DNA from: Betaproteobacteria bacterium | GTDB lineage: Bacteria > Pseudomonadota > Gammaproteobacteria > Burkholderiales > Burkholderiaceae_C | Direction of reading: 5' to 3' | DNA: 34,323 nt | Assembly: GCA_005882155.1 (NCBI GenBank) | Contig: VBCQ01000045.1 | Coordinates: forward strand, 1-34,323 | Shown here: one piece after another, positions 19,466 to 28,899 of the stretch | How positions within the stretch are numbered: position 1 is the first letter of the stretch | Layout: each line of letters begins with the position of its first letter | Translations under genes and position numbers: made by a program | The notes under the pieces: generated by a model | What the model was told of the DNA's origin: nothing | Databases searched by the model: none | What the model saw: only the letters and a program-made list of their open reading frames with translations

Positions 19466-20566
19466 ATGCCCCGTCCGATCGAAGCCCTGATCCATACCGA
19501 CGCGCTGGCGCACAACATCCTGCGCGCGCGCGCGGCAGCACCCGATGCGAAGGTCTGGGCGATCGTCAAGGCCGACGCTTACGGGCACGGCATAGAGCGC
19601 GCTTACGCCGGACTGCAAGCGGCCGACGGCTTCGCCTTGCTCGACCTCGCCGAAGCCGAGCGCATTCGCGCACTCGGCTGGCGCGGCCCGGTGCTGCTGC
19701 TCGAAGGCTGCTTCGACGCGCGTGACCTCGAGCTGTGCTCGCGACTCGATCTGTGGCACACGGTGCACCGTGAAGCGCAGATCGACTGGCTCGCCGCGCA
19801 CAAGACGCAGCGACCGCATCACGTGTTCCTGAAGATGAACAGCGGCATGAACCGGCTCGGCTTCGCGCCGGCAGCGTACCGATCGGCGTGGCTGCGCCTG
19901 TCGGGGCTGACGCAAGTTGAAAGCATCGTCTTGAGCACGCACTTTTCGGACGCCGACGCGGCGCGCGGTATCGCCGAGCAGTGGGCCTGCTTCGAAGCGG
20001 TGGCCCGGGATCTGCCGGGCGAGCGCTCGGTGTGCAACAGCGCCGCGACGCTGCGCTTCGCGCCCGCTGAAGCCACCGTTCGTGGCGACTGGATTCGACC
20101 CGGCATCATGGTCTACGGCTCGGCGCCCGACTACCCCGCGCACGACATCGCCGCCTGGGACTTGCAAGCGACGATGACCTTGCGCACTGAGCTCATCGCG
20201 ACGCAGGAGCTGCAACGCGGCGACAGTGTCGGCTACGGCAGCACGTTCACCGCCGAAGGCGCGATGCGCATCGGTGTGGCGGCTTGCGGCTATGCCGACG
20301 GCTATCCGCGACTCGCGCCGACCGGCACACCGGTCCTCGTCGACGGCGTGCGCGCGCGGCTCGTCGGACGCGTGTCGATGGACATGGTGACGATCGACCT
20401 CACGCCAGTGCCGCAGGCCGCGATCGGCAGCGAAGTGACGCTGTGGGGGCGCGGGCCGAACGGCAGCGTGCTCGCGATCGACGAGCCGGCACATGCTGCC
20501 GGCACCGTCGGCTATGAACTGATGTGCGGCCTCGCGCCGCGCGTGCCGACCCGCGCGCTCGGCTAG
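19466..20566 (+). CDS. alr: Alanine racemase
   Basis: WAIVKADAYGHGIERA (PLP lysine), MNSGMNRLGF, RPGIMVYGSAP, VGYGSTFTAEG, RVSMDMVTIDLT. Confidence 0.95.
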   Translation: MPRPIEALIHTDALAHNILRARAAAPDAKVWAIVKADAYGHGIERAYAGLQAADGFALLDLAEAERIRALGWRGPVLLLEGCFDARDLELCSRLDLWHTVHREAQIDWLAAHKTQRPHHVFLKMNSGMNRLGFAPAAYRSAWLRLSGLTQVESIVLSTHFSDADAARGIAEQWACFEAVARDLPGERSVCNSAATLRFAPAEATVRGDWIRPGIMVYGSAPDYPAHDIAAWDLQATMTLRTELIATQELQRGDSVGYGSTFTAEGAMRIGVAACGYADGYPRLAPTGTPVLVDGVRARLVGRVSMDMVTIDLTPVPQAAIGSEVTLWGRGPNGSVLAIDEPAHAAGTVGYELMCGLAPRVPTRALG

Positions 20567-20585
20567 TGTTGACGGTGCTTCGACG

Positions 20586-20981
20586 GTGATCACGGTCGAT
20601 CCCAACGAAGTCGAGTTCACCGCGATCCGCGCGCAAGGGGCAGGCGGGCAAAACGTCAACAAGGTGTCGAGCGCGGTGCATTTGCGCTTCGACATTCCGG
20701 CGTCGTCGCTGCCTGATGACGTGAAGGCGCGGCTGCTCGCGTCGAACGACCAGCGCATCACCCGCGACGGCGTGCTCGTCATCAAGGCGCAAACGAGCCG
20801 CAGCCAGGAGATGAACCGGGCCGAGGCCTTGCAGCGGCTGCAGGAATTGGTCGACAGCGTGGCGACGCCGCCGCGCATTCGCAAGGCGACAAGACCGACG
20901 AAAGCATCCAAGCAACGACGCCTCGAAGGCAAGACCTTGCGCGGGCAGATCAAGGCCAGGCGAGGCAAGGTCATCGACTGA
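20586..20981 (+). CDS. arfB: Peptidyl-tRNA hydrolase ArfB (YaeJ)
   Basis: RAQGAGGQNVNKVSSAVHLRFD (GGQ motif) and basic C-terminal tail; GTG start. Confidence 0.94.
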   Translation: MITVDPNEVEFTAIRAQGAGGQNVNKVSSAVHLRFDIPASSLPDDVKARLLASNDQRITRDGVLVIKAQTSRSQEMNRAEALQRLQELVDSVATPPRIRKATRPTKASKQRRLEGKTLRGQIKARRGKVID

Positions 20982-21014
20982 AGCCAAGCGGCTGCGCGCA
21001 GCGACAATGCCCGC

Positions 21015-22370
21015 ATGGCCCGCGAAAAATCGATCTACACCTGCAGCGAGTGCGGCGGCACCAGTGCCAAGTGGCTCGGCAAATGCCCGAGCTGTGCCGC
21101 CTGGAACACGCTGCTGGAGGGTGTCGCCGAGGCGCCGCAGAAGAATCGCTTCCAGTCGCTCGCCAAGTCGGCGCCGGTCGCGACGCTGGCCGAGATCGAG
21201 GCGACCGAGGTGGACCGCACGCCCACCGGCGTCGACGAGCTCGACCGCGTGCTGGGCGGTGGCATCGTCGTCGGTGGCGTGGTGCTGATCGGCGGCGACC
21301 CGGGCATCGGCAAGTCGACGCTGTTGCTGCAAGCGCTCGACGCGCTGTCGCAGCAGTTGCCCACGCTCTACGTCACCGGCGAAGAAAGCGGTGCGCAAGT
21401 TGCGCTGCGCTCACGCCGGCTCGGCTTGAACGCTTCGCGGGTTCGGGTGCAGGCCGAGATCCAGCTCGAGAAGATCCTCGCGACGCTCGACGTCGAGCGG
21501 CCGGCTGTCGCGGTCATCGATTCGATCCAGACCGTCTACTCCGATCAGCTCAGCTCGGCGCCGGGCTCGGTCGCGCAGGTGCGCGAATGCGCCGCGCACC
21601 TGACGCGCTGGGCCAAAGCGAGCGGTTGTGCGGTGGTGCTGGTCGGCCACGTGACCAAGGACGGCAGCCTCGCCGGGCCGCGCGTTCTGGAGCACATCGT
21701 CGACACGGTGCTGTACTTCGAAGGCGACACGCATTCGAGCTTTCGGCTGGTGCGCGCGATCAAGAACCGCTTCGGCGCGGTCAACGAGATCGGCGTCTTC
21801 GCGATGACCGACAAGGGCTTGAAGGGCGTGACGAACCCGAGCGCGATCTTCCTGTCGACGCATGGCGAGCCGGTGCCCGGATCTTGCGTGCTCGTCACGC
21901 TCGAAGGCACGCGGCCGATGCTCGTCGAGGTGCAGGCGCTGGTCGACAGTGGCGGGCCGAGTCCGCGCCGCTTGAGCGTCGGCCTCGACCGCGATCGGCT
22001 GGCGATGATGCTGGCGGTGTTGCATCGGCACGCCGGCATCGCCTGCATGGACCAGGATGTGTTCGTCAACGCGGTCGGCGGGGTTCGCATCAGCGAGCCG
22101 GCAGCCGACCTCGCGGTGATGCTCGCGATCCAGAGCAGCCTGCGCGGCAAGCCGCTGCCGCGCGGCTTCATCGCGTTCGGCGAAGTCGGCCTCGCTGGTG
22201 AAGTGCGGCCCGCGCCGCGCGGCCAGGAGCGCTTGAAGGAAGCGGCGAAGCTCGGCTTCTCGATCGCGATCGTGCCGAAGGCGAACGCGCGGAAGCGGGC
22301 GATCGAGGGCTTGACGATCCACGCTGTCGAGCGCATCGAAGAGGCGATCGCCCTCGCCCGAGGACTCTGA
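21015..22370 (+). CDS. radA: DNA repair protein RadA
   Basis: Zinc finger CSECGGTSAKWLGKCPSC, Walker A GGDPGIGKSTLL, KNRFG motif, Lon-like C-terminal domain. Confidence 0.97.
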   Translation: MAREKSIYTCSECGGTSAKWLGKCPSCAAWNTLLEGVAEAPQKNRFQSLAKSAPVATLAEIEATEVDRTPTGVDELDRVLGGGIVVGGVVLIGGDPGIGKSTLLLQALDALSQQLPTLYVTGEESGAQVALRSRRLGLNASRVRVQAEIQLEKILATLDVERPAVAVIDSIQTVYSDQLSSAPGSVAQVRECAAHLTRWAKASGCAVVLVGHVTKDGSLAGPRVLEHIVDTVLYFEGDTHSSFRLVRAIKNRFGAVNEIGVFAMTDKGLKGVTNPSAIFLSTHGEPVPGSCVLVTLEGTRPMLVEVQALVDSGGPSPRRLSVGLDRDRLAMMLAVLHRHAGIACMDQDVFVNAVGGVRISEPAADLAVMLAIQSSLRGKPLPRGFIAFGEVGLAGEVRPAPRGQERLKEAAKLGFSIAIVPKANARKRAIEGLTIHAVERIEEAIALARGL

Positions 22371-22384
22371 ATGGTGAAGACTTC

Positions 22385-22768
22385 ATGAGTCCGGTCCTGG
22401 GATGGGTTCTCGCGGTCGTCGCGGTCGGGGTCGGCTGGCAAGGCTATGGATGGCCCGGTGTTGCGCTCGCCGTGACGGTGATCGTCTTCTGGCTCTTGCT
22501 GCAGTTCAGTCGCGCGCTGCGGGTGATGAAGAAGGCGAGCGACGCACCGGTGGGTCATGTCGACAGCGCCGTCATGCTCAATGCCAAGCTCAAGTCCGGC
22601 ATGACATTGATGCAGGTGATCTCGCTGACCCGCAGCCTCGGCAGCAAAGTGTCGGATTCGCCGGAGACCTGGGCTTGGTCCGACGCCGCTGGGGCGCGCG
22701 TGACGCTGACGATGGCCGGCGCGAAGCTTCAGTCGTGGGCGTTGACGCGACCCGACGCGGCGGAATGA
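22385..22768 (+). CDS. Conserved hypothetical protein with two N-terminal TM segments
   Basis: MSPVLGWVLAVVAVGVGWQGYGWPGVALAVTVIVFWLLLQF; located directly after radA and ends at a terminator. Confidence 0.8.
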   Translation: MSPVLGWVLAVVAVGVGWQGYGWPGVALAVTVIVFWLLLQFSRALRVMKKASDAPVGHVDSAVMLNAKLKSGMTLMQVISLTRSLGSKVSDSPETWAWSDAAGARVTLTMAGAKLQSWALTRPDAAE

Positions 22769-22800
22769 AAACGCCCCGCCGAAGCGGGGCGTTCTTTTTC
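22767..22800. terminator. Bidirectional intrinsic terminator
   Basis: AAAACGCCCCGC-CGAA-GCGGGGCGTTCTTTTT between convergent genes. Confidence 0.93.
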
Positions 22801-22812
22801 TGAAGACGGATT

Positions 22813-23415
22813 TCAGCGCGCGTTGCGACGGCGTGCGACGAAGACCATCGCGCCCAGACCGGCGAGCATCAGCGCATAGGTCTCGGGTTCCGGCACCGCG
22901 GGAACGCCCAAGGTGACGACGCTCGCGCTCGACTCGACCAAGCTGCGAACGTGCATGCCGGCGGTGAGTGAGCCGATGTCGATGCTGTCGAGGCTGGCGC
23001 CGGTGATCTGGAACGTCCCGGTCTCGCCGATGTCGATGCCGAAGTTCGGGCCGCCCGGGGCATCCGAGTCGAACGACGCGTCCGCGGTGAAAGTCACCGG
23101 GCCGTTCGGCAGTGCCGACGGCGTCGCGCCGGCGTAGAACGCAACGTCGCCGCCGGTGCCGCCGACGAAGCTCGCGGCCATCCCGCCGCTGAGGTCGAAG
23201 TAGACCTCCGACACGTAGCCGTCGCCCGCGTTCGAAACAGTGAAGTTCAGGCCGTCCCACGACCACGACAGCGTGGACGTGGCCAGGCTGCAATCAGCGA
23301 ACGAGCCGGCCACGCAGGTGAACGAGCCCGTTTCGGCTTGCGCGGCGAGCGCCGCACCAGCGAGGACCATGCCGAGGGCCGTCTTGCGAAAGCGGCCGGC
23401 GAATTGCGTTTTCAT
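22813..23415 (-). CDS. PEP-CTERM sorting domain-containing protein
   Basis: Signal peptide and C-terminal VPEPETYALMLAGLGAMVFVARRRNAR. Confidence 0.95.
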   Translation of the reverse strand: MKTQFAGRFRKTALGMVLAGAALAAQAETGSFTCVAGSFADCSLATSTLSWSWDGLNFTVSNAGDGYVSEVYFDLSGGMAASFVGGTGGDVAFYAGATPSALPNGPVTFTADASFDSDAPGGPNFGIDIGETGTFQITGASLDSIDIGSLTAGMHVRSLVESSASVVTLGVPAVPEPETYALMLAGLGAMVFVARRRNAR

Positions 23416-23556
23416 CTTTCAATCCTCGCGTTTGGGAAGCGAGTTTGCTTCTTGGTGAGGCGAATTCTCTGGGGCGAGCGCGCGCTTGAAAATCCCGGAC
23501 TCGCGGGTGTCAAGAAGTCACGCTTCGTCGAGCGGTGTGCAATTCGGCACACGAAA

Positions 23557-23582
23557 AACAAAAAGCCCCGCCGGGGCGGGGC
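23557..23582 (-). terminator. Intrinsic terminator of second PEP-CTERM gene
   Basis: Minus strand GCCCCGCC-CC-GGCGGGGC followed by TTTTTGTTTTT. Confidence 0.88.
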
Positions 23583-23621
23583 TTGGACCTCGGCCGCGAG
23601 GCCGAGCTGCGCGCTTGCGCT

Positions 23622-24257
23622 TCAGTCGGCGCGACGGCGACGAGCCATGAAGCCGATCACGCCGAGGCCGGCGAGCATCAGTGCATAGGTCTCCGGCTCG
23701 GGGATGCCCGGAACCAGCGGCTGATTAGACGCGACGCTGCCCGTGGTGATGCCATCGGCGGCAATCACGTCGGCGGCGAACAGGTAGCCGAGGTCGTTGG
23801 CGATGAAGTCAGCTAGGCTGATGCCGCCGGCGCGGGTCACCTGGAAATCGAGCAAGCCGTAGTACGCGCCTGCGCCGCCGTTCTGAGCGTCCAGGTTCAA
23901 TCCGTTTGAGAAATTGCCGAACGGCGTCGCAGTGGCGGGCGCGAGCGCATTGAACGAGGGAACGAGCGGCGTGGTGACGTTAATCGAGATGCCGGACACG
24001 TCCAGATTGAACGCGAACGAGGTGTGCGGGCCGCCGGTGTTGACGAAGCCGAAGCCGGCCGCGAGGGCGACTTCGATGTCGACCTCGTTGGCGCCGTTTT
24101 GCGTCAACGAGACGGTGCCGAACGGGCCGAGGCCCATTGCCGGGGCCGACGTGACGTTGAGCGAATAGACCGTGATGGCCTGCGCCGGTGCTGCCAGCGC
24201 GAACAGCGCGGCGACGGCGAGTGCCGGTGCGGAAAACTTGCGAACGATGGAATTCAT
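23622..24257 (-). CDS. PEP-CTERM sorting domain-containing protein
   Basis: MNSIVRKFSAPALAVAALFALAAPAQA signal peptide, C-terminal IPEPETYALMLAGLGVIGFMARRRRAD; GGGGGAG RBS. Confidence 0.95.
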   Translation of the reverse strand: MNSIVRKFSAPALAVAALFALAAPAQAITVYSLNVTSAPAMGLGPFGTVSLTQNGANEVDIEVALAAGFGFVNTGGPHTSFAFNLDVSGISINVTTPLVPSFNALAPATATPFGNFSNGLNLDAQNGGAGAYYGLLDFQVTRAGGISLADFIANDLGYLFAADVIAADGITTGSVASNQPLVPGIPEPETYALMLAGLGVIGFMARRRRAD

Positions 24258-24456
24258 AAACTCCCCCAGGTTGATCGGATTGTGATGTTGCCTTCGACAC
24301 CACTGAATCAAAGTCGACGGCAGATGAAGCGGAATGTACGGGGGCGGTCCCAGTGGCGAAACCCCGCAGACGGGGGGTTTGACGCGAGGGCTGAGCGATC
24401 ACGAGCGGCCCAGTGTTCGGCTCGTAGAATTCGCTCACACGACACAAGGAGCCTTC

Positions 24457-25380
24457 ATGTCGATGGAAGACCGCGACGGCAAGATCTGGATGGATGGTCA
24501 GCTGATCGAATGGCGCGACGCCAAGATCCATGTGCTGACCCACACGCTGCATTACGGCTGCGGTGCATTCGAAGGAGTGCGCGCTTACGACACGGCGAAG
24601 GGCACGGCGATTTTTCGGCTGCGCGAGCACACCGAGCGGCTCTTCAACAGCGCCAAGATCTTGCGCATGAAGATCCCGTACTCGTTCGACGAGGTGTTCG
24701 AAGCGCAGCGCGCAGTGGTGCGCGAGAACAAGCTCGCAAGCTGCTACTTGCGCCCGCTGACCTGGATCGGCTCCGAGAAACTCGGCGTCTCGCCGAAGGG
24801 CAACACGATTCATTTGATGATCGCCGCCTGGGCGTGGGGCGCTTACCTCGGCGAAGAGGGCATGCGGCGAGGCATTCGCGTCAAGACCTCGAGCTTCACG
24901 CGGCACCACGTCAACATCACGATGACGCAGGCGAAAGCGGTGAGCAACTACACCAACTCGATCCTCGCCAACATGGAAGCGCTGGACGACGGCTACGACG
25001 AGGCGATGCTGCTCGACGCATCGGGCTTCGTCAGCGAAGGTGCCGGCGAGAATCTGTTCGTCATCAAGAACGGCGTGGTCTACACACCGGATCTCTCCGC
25101 CGGCGCGTTGAACGGGATCACCCGAAACACGATCTTCGCGATCTGCGCAGACCTCGGGCTGAAGCTGGTCGAAAAGCGCATCACGCGCGACGAGGTCTAC
25201 ATCTGCGACGAGGCGTTCTTCACCGGAACGGCGGCTGAAGTCACGCCGATTCGCGAGCTCGACCGCATCGAGCTCGGCAAGGGGTCGCGAGGACCGATCA
25301 CCGAGAAGATCCAGAGCGCGTTCTTCGACATCGTGAACGGGCGCAATCCGAAGTACGCCGAGTGGCTGACGAAAGTCTGA
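24457..25380 (+). CDS. ilvE: Branched-chain amino acid aminotransferase
   Basis: HVLTHTLHYGCGAFEGVRAY, AKAVSNYTNSILA, EGAGENLFVIKNG, DEAFFTGTAAEVTPI; ATG at 24457 with AAGGAG RBS. Confidence 0.96.
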   Translation: MSMEDRDGKIWMDGQLIEWRDAKIHVLTHTLHYGCGAFEGVRAYDTAKGTAIFRLREHTERLFNSAKILRMKIPYSFDEVFEAQRAVVRENKLASCYLRPLTWIGSEKLGVSPKGNTIHLMIAAWAWGAYLGEEGMRRGIRVKTSSFTRHHVNITMTQAKAVSNYTNSILANMEALDDGYDEAMLLDASGFVSEGAGENLFVIKNGVVYTPDLSAGALNGITRNTIFAICADLGLKLVEKRITRDEVYICDEAFFTGTAAEVTPIRELDRIELGKGSRGPITEKIQSAFFDIVNGRNPKYAEWLTKV

Positions 25381-25393
25381 GAGAGTTTCGACA

Positions 25394-25597
25394 ATGAGCA
25401 ACCCGCCCGCGACCGTCGAAGTGACGGCCAAAGACATGCCGAGTCCCGGCGTCGTGTTCTGCCCGAACCCGAAGATGCCGCTGTGGAGCAGCCACCCGCG
25501 CGTGTTCATCGATGTGGGGACGACCGGCGAAGGCAAGTGCCCGTACTGCGGCACGGTCTACAAGCTGAAGGCCGGCGAAGTCATTGGCTCGCATTGA
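25394..25597 (+). CDS. Zinc-finger domain-containing protein (zf-CHCC-like)
   Basis: 67 aa; FCPNPKMPLWSSHPRVFIDV...GKCPYCGTVYKL. Confidence 0.9.
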   Translation: MSNPPATVEVTAKDMPSPGVVFCPNPKMPLWSSHPRVFIDVGTTGEGKCPYCGTVYKLKAGEVIGSH

Positions 25598-25619
25598 ATC
25601 GCGCGCGAACCAGAGTGCG

Positions 25620-26615
25620 GTGAACAGCCTCGTCATCGCGCCGCAATGGATCGGCGACGCGGTGATGACCGAGCCTTTGCTCGCGCGCTTGGCCGCGCGC
25701 GGCGAGCGGCTCAGCGTCGCCGCGCTGCCGTGGGTCGCGCCGGTGTATCGCGCCATGCCGCAGGTGAGCGAGGTCATCGAGTTGCCGTTCGCGCATGGCC
25801 GGCTCGATTGGTCGGGTCGCAAGCGCATCGCCGATGAGTTGCATGGTCGCTTCGATGCGGCCTACGTGCTGCCGAACTCGATGAAGGCGGCGTTGATTCC
25901 GTTCCTCGCGCGCATTCCGCGCCGTGTCGGCTACCACGGCGAGGGCCGTTACGGCGTGCTCAACGAGCGTCTGCCGAACCCGGAAGGGCGGCCGCCGATG
26001 GTCGCGTTCTACAGCGCGCTGGCGGGTGACTCTGAGTCCCTCGATGAACGCCCGCGGCTGCAGTTGAGCGACGCCGCGCTGACGGCCGTGACTGATGCGG
26101 CTGATGTCCAGCGTGGCCGGTACTGGGCCTTCGCACCGGGCGCCGAATACGGGCCGGCGAAATGCTGGCCGGCATCGCACTATGCCGAGCTCGCGCGCTC
26201 ACTGCATGCGGCGCACGGCTGGCCGGTGCTGCTGCTCGGGTCGAGCAAGGAAGTCGCGCTGTGCGAGTCGATCGCGGACTCGGCGCCGCTCGCGTGTCGC
26301 GTGCTCGCCGGCAAGACATCGTTGCACGACGCGATGGCCTTGATCGCGGCGGCGCGTGGCGTCGTCAGCAACGATTCGGGGCTGATGCATGTGGCTGCCG
26401 CGTTCGGCGTACCGCAAGTCGCCGTGTTCGGCTCAACCAGCCCCGAGCACACGCCGCCGTTGAACGCGCGCGCGCGGGTGCTGTGGCTCAAGCATGAGAT
26501 CGGGCTCGAATGCTCGCCGTGTTTCGATCGGGTCTGCCGCTTCGGTCATACGCGCTGCCTGGTCGAGATTCGACCCGAGCGGGTCGAATCCGCGTTGTCG
26601 CAGTTGGCGACCTGA
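25620..26615 (+). CDS. waaF: Lipopolysaccharide heptosyltransferase II
   Basis: NSLVIAPQWIGDAVMTEPLL, FAPGAEYGPAKCWP, VSNDSGLMHVAAAFG, FGSTSPEHTPPL. Start could also be TTG at 25584. Confidence 0.94.
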   Translation: MNSLVIAPQWIGDAVMTEPLLARLAARGERLSVAALPWVAPVYRAMPQVSEVIELPFAHGRLDWSGRKRIADELHGRFDAAYVLPNSMKAALIPFLARIPRRVGYHGEGRYGVLNERLPNPEGRPPMVAFYSALAGDSESLDERPRLQLSDAALTAVTDAADVQRGRYWAFAPGAEYGPAKCWPASHYAELARSLHAAHGWPVLLLGSSKEVALCESIADSAPLACRVLAGKTSLHDAMALIAAARGVVSNDSGLMHVAAAFGVPQVAVFGSTSPEHTPPLNARARVLWLKHEIGLECSPCFDRVCRFGHTRCLVEIRPERVESALSQLAT

Positions 26616-26617
26616 AT

Positions 26618-27313
26618 TCAGAGCTGCAGCTTGCCGACGAACAGCACCGGCCCGGTCGGCGCGCCGGTCGGCGACCCGCCTGCCGGCTCCAGGCTCACCG
26701 CCAACGCCGTCGCGCCGGCCAGTGCCTGACCCTTCTTGACGACCGTCGCGCCGCTGGCCGAGATGAGGCCGAGCGAACGTGGCGCGCCGCTGCCCGGCAA
26801 GGCCCACAGCTCGAGCGCGCGATTGGCTTCGAGGCTGACGTTGACCAACGGACGCGTGACCATTGCGCGGCCGTCGCCGCTGATGCTGGCGACGAACGAC
26901 GCGGGCACTGCGCCGTCTGCCGTGCCGGTGGCGCTGAGCACGACGACGACCGGGGGCTGTGCCGGGCCGGGGCTCGCGAGCAAGACCGCGAGTCCGATGA
27001 CCGCGACGGTCGCGAACGCAGACACACCGCGCCAAACGGCGAGCTTGTTCCACCACAGTGTGCGCGCCGGCGGCGCAGGCACAGCGCCACCAATGCGCGC
27101 CTCGATGCGCTTCCATACCGCTGCGGGCGGCTTCTGCGGCGCGATACTGATCGTCAGCGGCATCAAGCGCGCTTGCCATTCGCGCACCGCGGTGCGCAGC
27201 AGCGGGTGTGCCGGCAGCAAGGACTCGAAGCGGCGTCGCGCCGGACCGCGCAAGGTGCCACTGACGTAATCGGCAGCAAGCCGGTCGGCGAGTTCGGAGC
27301 GGCTGTAGTCCAT
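26618..27313 (-). CDS. Anti-sigma factor (RskA-like)
   Basis: N-terminal DYVSGTLRGPARRRFESLL, central TM, C-terminal LEANRALELWALPGSGAPRSLG...AVSLEPAGGSPTGAPTGPVLFVGKL; adjacent to ECF sigma gene. Confidence 0.9.
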   Translation of the reverse strand: MDYSRSELADRLAADYVSGTLRGPARRRFESLLPAHPLLRTAVREWQARLMPLTISIAPQKPPAAVWKRIEARIGGAVPAPPARTLWWNKLAVWRGVSAFATVAVIGLAVLLASPGPAQPPVVVVLSATGTADGAVPASFVASISGDGRAMVTRPLVNVSLEANRALELWALPGSGAPRSLGLISASGATVVKKGQALAGATALAVSLEPAGGSPTGAPTGPVLFVGKLQL

Positions 27314-27314
27314 G

Positions 27315-27947
27315 CTAGCTCCTCGTCTCGCTGCGTTCGTCGTCGCGGCCGGCGGCCTGCTCGAGGCAGGTCTTCAATGACAGCAGCGCGCGGCGCACCC
27401 ACGACTTCACGGTCCCCAGCGGCTGGCCCATTTTCTCGGCGACCTCGGCGTGGCTCAGGCCGTCGTAGAACGCGAGGGCGAGACTTTGCCGCTGCGGCGC
27501 GTTGAGGCCTTGCATGCAATGCGACAGCGCGCGCGCATCCGACGCCCGGCTCAGCAATTCGAGCGGGCCCGGTGCTTCGTCGGCCATGTCGTCGTACACG
27601 TCGCTGTCCTCGTCGTCTGGGTTCGTTGCGGTTTGCAGTTGCGGCTGGGTTTGCGCCCGACGCAAGCTGTCGATGGCGCGGTTGCGCGCGATGCTGGTCA
27701 GCCAGGTCAGCGGCTGACTTTGCGCCGCATCGAAGCCGCCCGCAGCGCGCCAGACATTGACGTACACCTCCTGCAGAATGTCTTCCGCCTGGCCCCGGTC
27801 ACGACAGATACGCAACACGACGGCGAACAGATGCGAGCTGGTTCGCTCGTACAGCGTGGCAAATGCCGCACGGTCCCCGGTCCCGGCGCGGGCGAGCAGC
27901 TGCGCGAGATCGCGGCTGCGCTCTGACCAGTCGGAGGTGGCTGACAT
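27315..27947 (-). CDS. RNA polymerase sigma factor, ECF/SigK-like
   Basis: FATLYERTSSHLFAVVLRICRDRGQAEDILQEVYVNVWR, LTWLTSIARNRAIDSLRR, GLSHAEVAEKMGQPLGTVKSWVRRALLSLK. Confidence 0.94.
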   Translation of the reverse strand: MSATSDWSERSRDLAQLLARAGTGDRAAFATLYERTSSHLFAVVLRICRDRGQAEDILQEVYVNVWRAAGGFDAAQSQPLTWLTSIARNRAIDSLRRAQTQPQLQTATNPDDEDSDVYDDMADEAPGPLELLSRASDARALSHCMQGLNAPQRQSLALAFYDGLSHAEVAEKMGQPLGTVKSWVRRALLSLKTCLEQAAGRDDERSETRS

Positions 27948-28004
27948 CGGTGACGGCTTGTTGGTTTGGCCGCGATTCTAGGGTCGGTTCGTACAATCGC
28001 CGCC

Positions 28005-28889
28005 ATGTCCGCGCCTACTGAATTCATCCTGACGCTGTCGTGCCGTGACGCGAAGGGCATCGTCTATGCGGTGTCGGGGCTGCTTTACCAGGCCGGCTGC
28101 AACATCGTCGACTCGCAGCAGTTCGGCGATGTGCAAAGCGACGACGGCACGGGCCTGTTCTTCATGCGGGTGCACTTCGCGGCGCCGGCGCACCTGTCGG
28201 CACCGGGCACCTTGGAGCAGCTGTTCACCCATGTGCGCGAGCAGTTCGGCATGGAGGCGCAATTCCATTCGCTGGCGCACACGCCGCGCTTGCTGCTGAT
28301 GGTGAGCCGGCATGGGCACTGCCTGAACGACCTGCTGTTCCGTGCGCACTCGGGGCAACTCGATGTGCAGATCGCCGGCATCGTGTCGAACCATCTCGAC
28401 TTCGCCGAGCTCGCCGCGAGCTACCGGCTGCCGTTCCATCACCTGCCGCTTGCGGCGGGTGCATCGAGCGAGGCCAAGCGCGAGCAGGAGCGGCAGGTCG
28501 AGGCGCTGGTCGCCGAGCAGCGAATCGACCTCGTCGTCCTCGCGCGCTACATGCAAATCCTGAGCCCCGAGTTCTGCGCCTTCTTGAAAGGCCGCGCGAT
28601 CAACATCCACCACAGTTTTCTGCCGAGCTTCAAGGGTGCGAAGCCCTACACGCAAGCGCATGACCGCGGCGTCAAGCTGATCGGCGCGACCGCGCACTAC
28701 GTCACTGCCGAGCTCGACGAAGGGCCGATCATCGAGCAGGACGTCGAGCGCGTCGATCATTCGCTGAGCCCCGACGATTTCACCGCCGTCGGTCGCGATG
28801 TCGAGAGCGTGGTGCTCGCCCGCGCGGTGCGCTGGCATGTCGAGCACCGCGTGCTGATGAACGGCCACAAGACGGTGGTTTTCAAGTGA
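28005..28889 (+). CDS. purU: Formyltetrahydrofolate deformylase
   Basis: N-terminal ACT-like domain; INIHHSFLPSFKGAKPYTQAHDRGVKLIGATAHYVTAELDEGPIIEQDV. Confidence 0.95.
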   Translation: MSAPTEFILTLSCRDAKGIVYAVSGLLYQAGCNIVDSQQFGDVQSDDGTGLFFMRVHFAAPAHLSAPGTLEQLFTHVREQFGMEAQFHSLAHTPRLLLMVSRHGHCLNDLLFRAHSGQLDVQIAGIVSNHLDFAELAASYRLPFHHLPLAAGASSEAKREQERQVEALVAEQRIDLVVLARYMQILSPEFCAFLKGRAINIHHSFLPSFKGAKPYTQAHDRGVKLIGATAHYVTAELDEGPIIEQDVERVDHSLSPDDFTAVGRDVESVVLARAVRWHVEHRVLMNGHKTVVFK

Positions 28890-28899
28890 GGACGGCGTC

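Noticed and set aside
23420-23560. Sigma-54 (PrsR-type) promoter upstream of the first PEP-CTERM gene (GTGTGCCGAATTGCA)
   Set aside because: The -24 GG element is absent; only the TTGCA part matches the consensus.
26618-27947. ECF sigma/anti-sigma pair as the dedicated regulator of the bufferin-like operon
   Set aside because: The pair looks like a SigK/RskA-type system, is ~17 kb away, and nothing in the sequence links it to 10700-10786.
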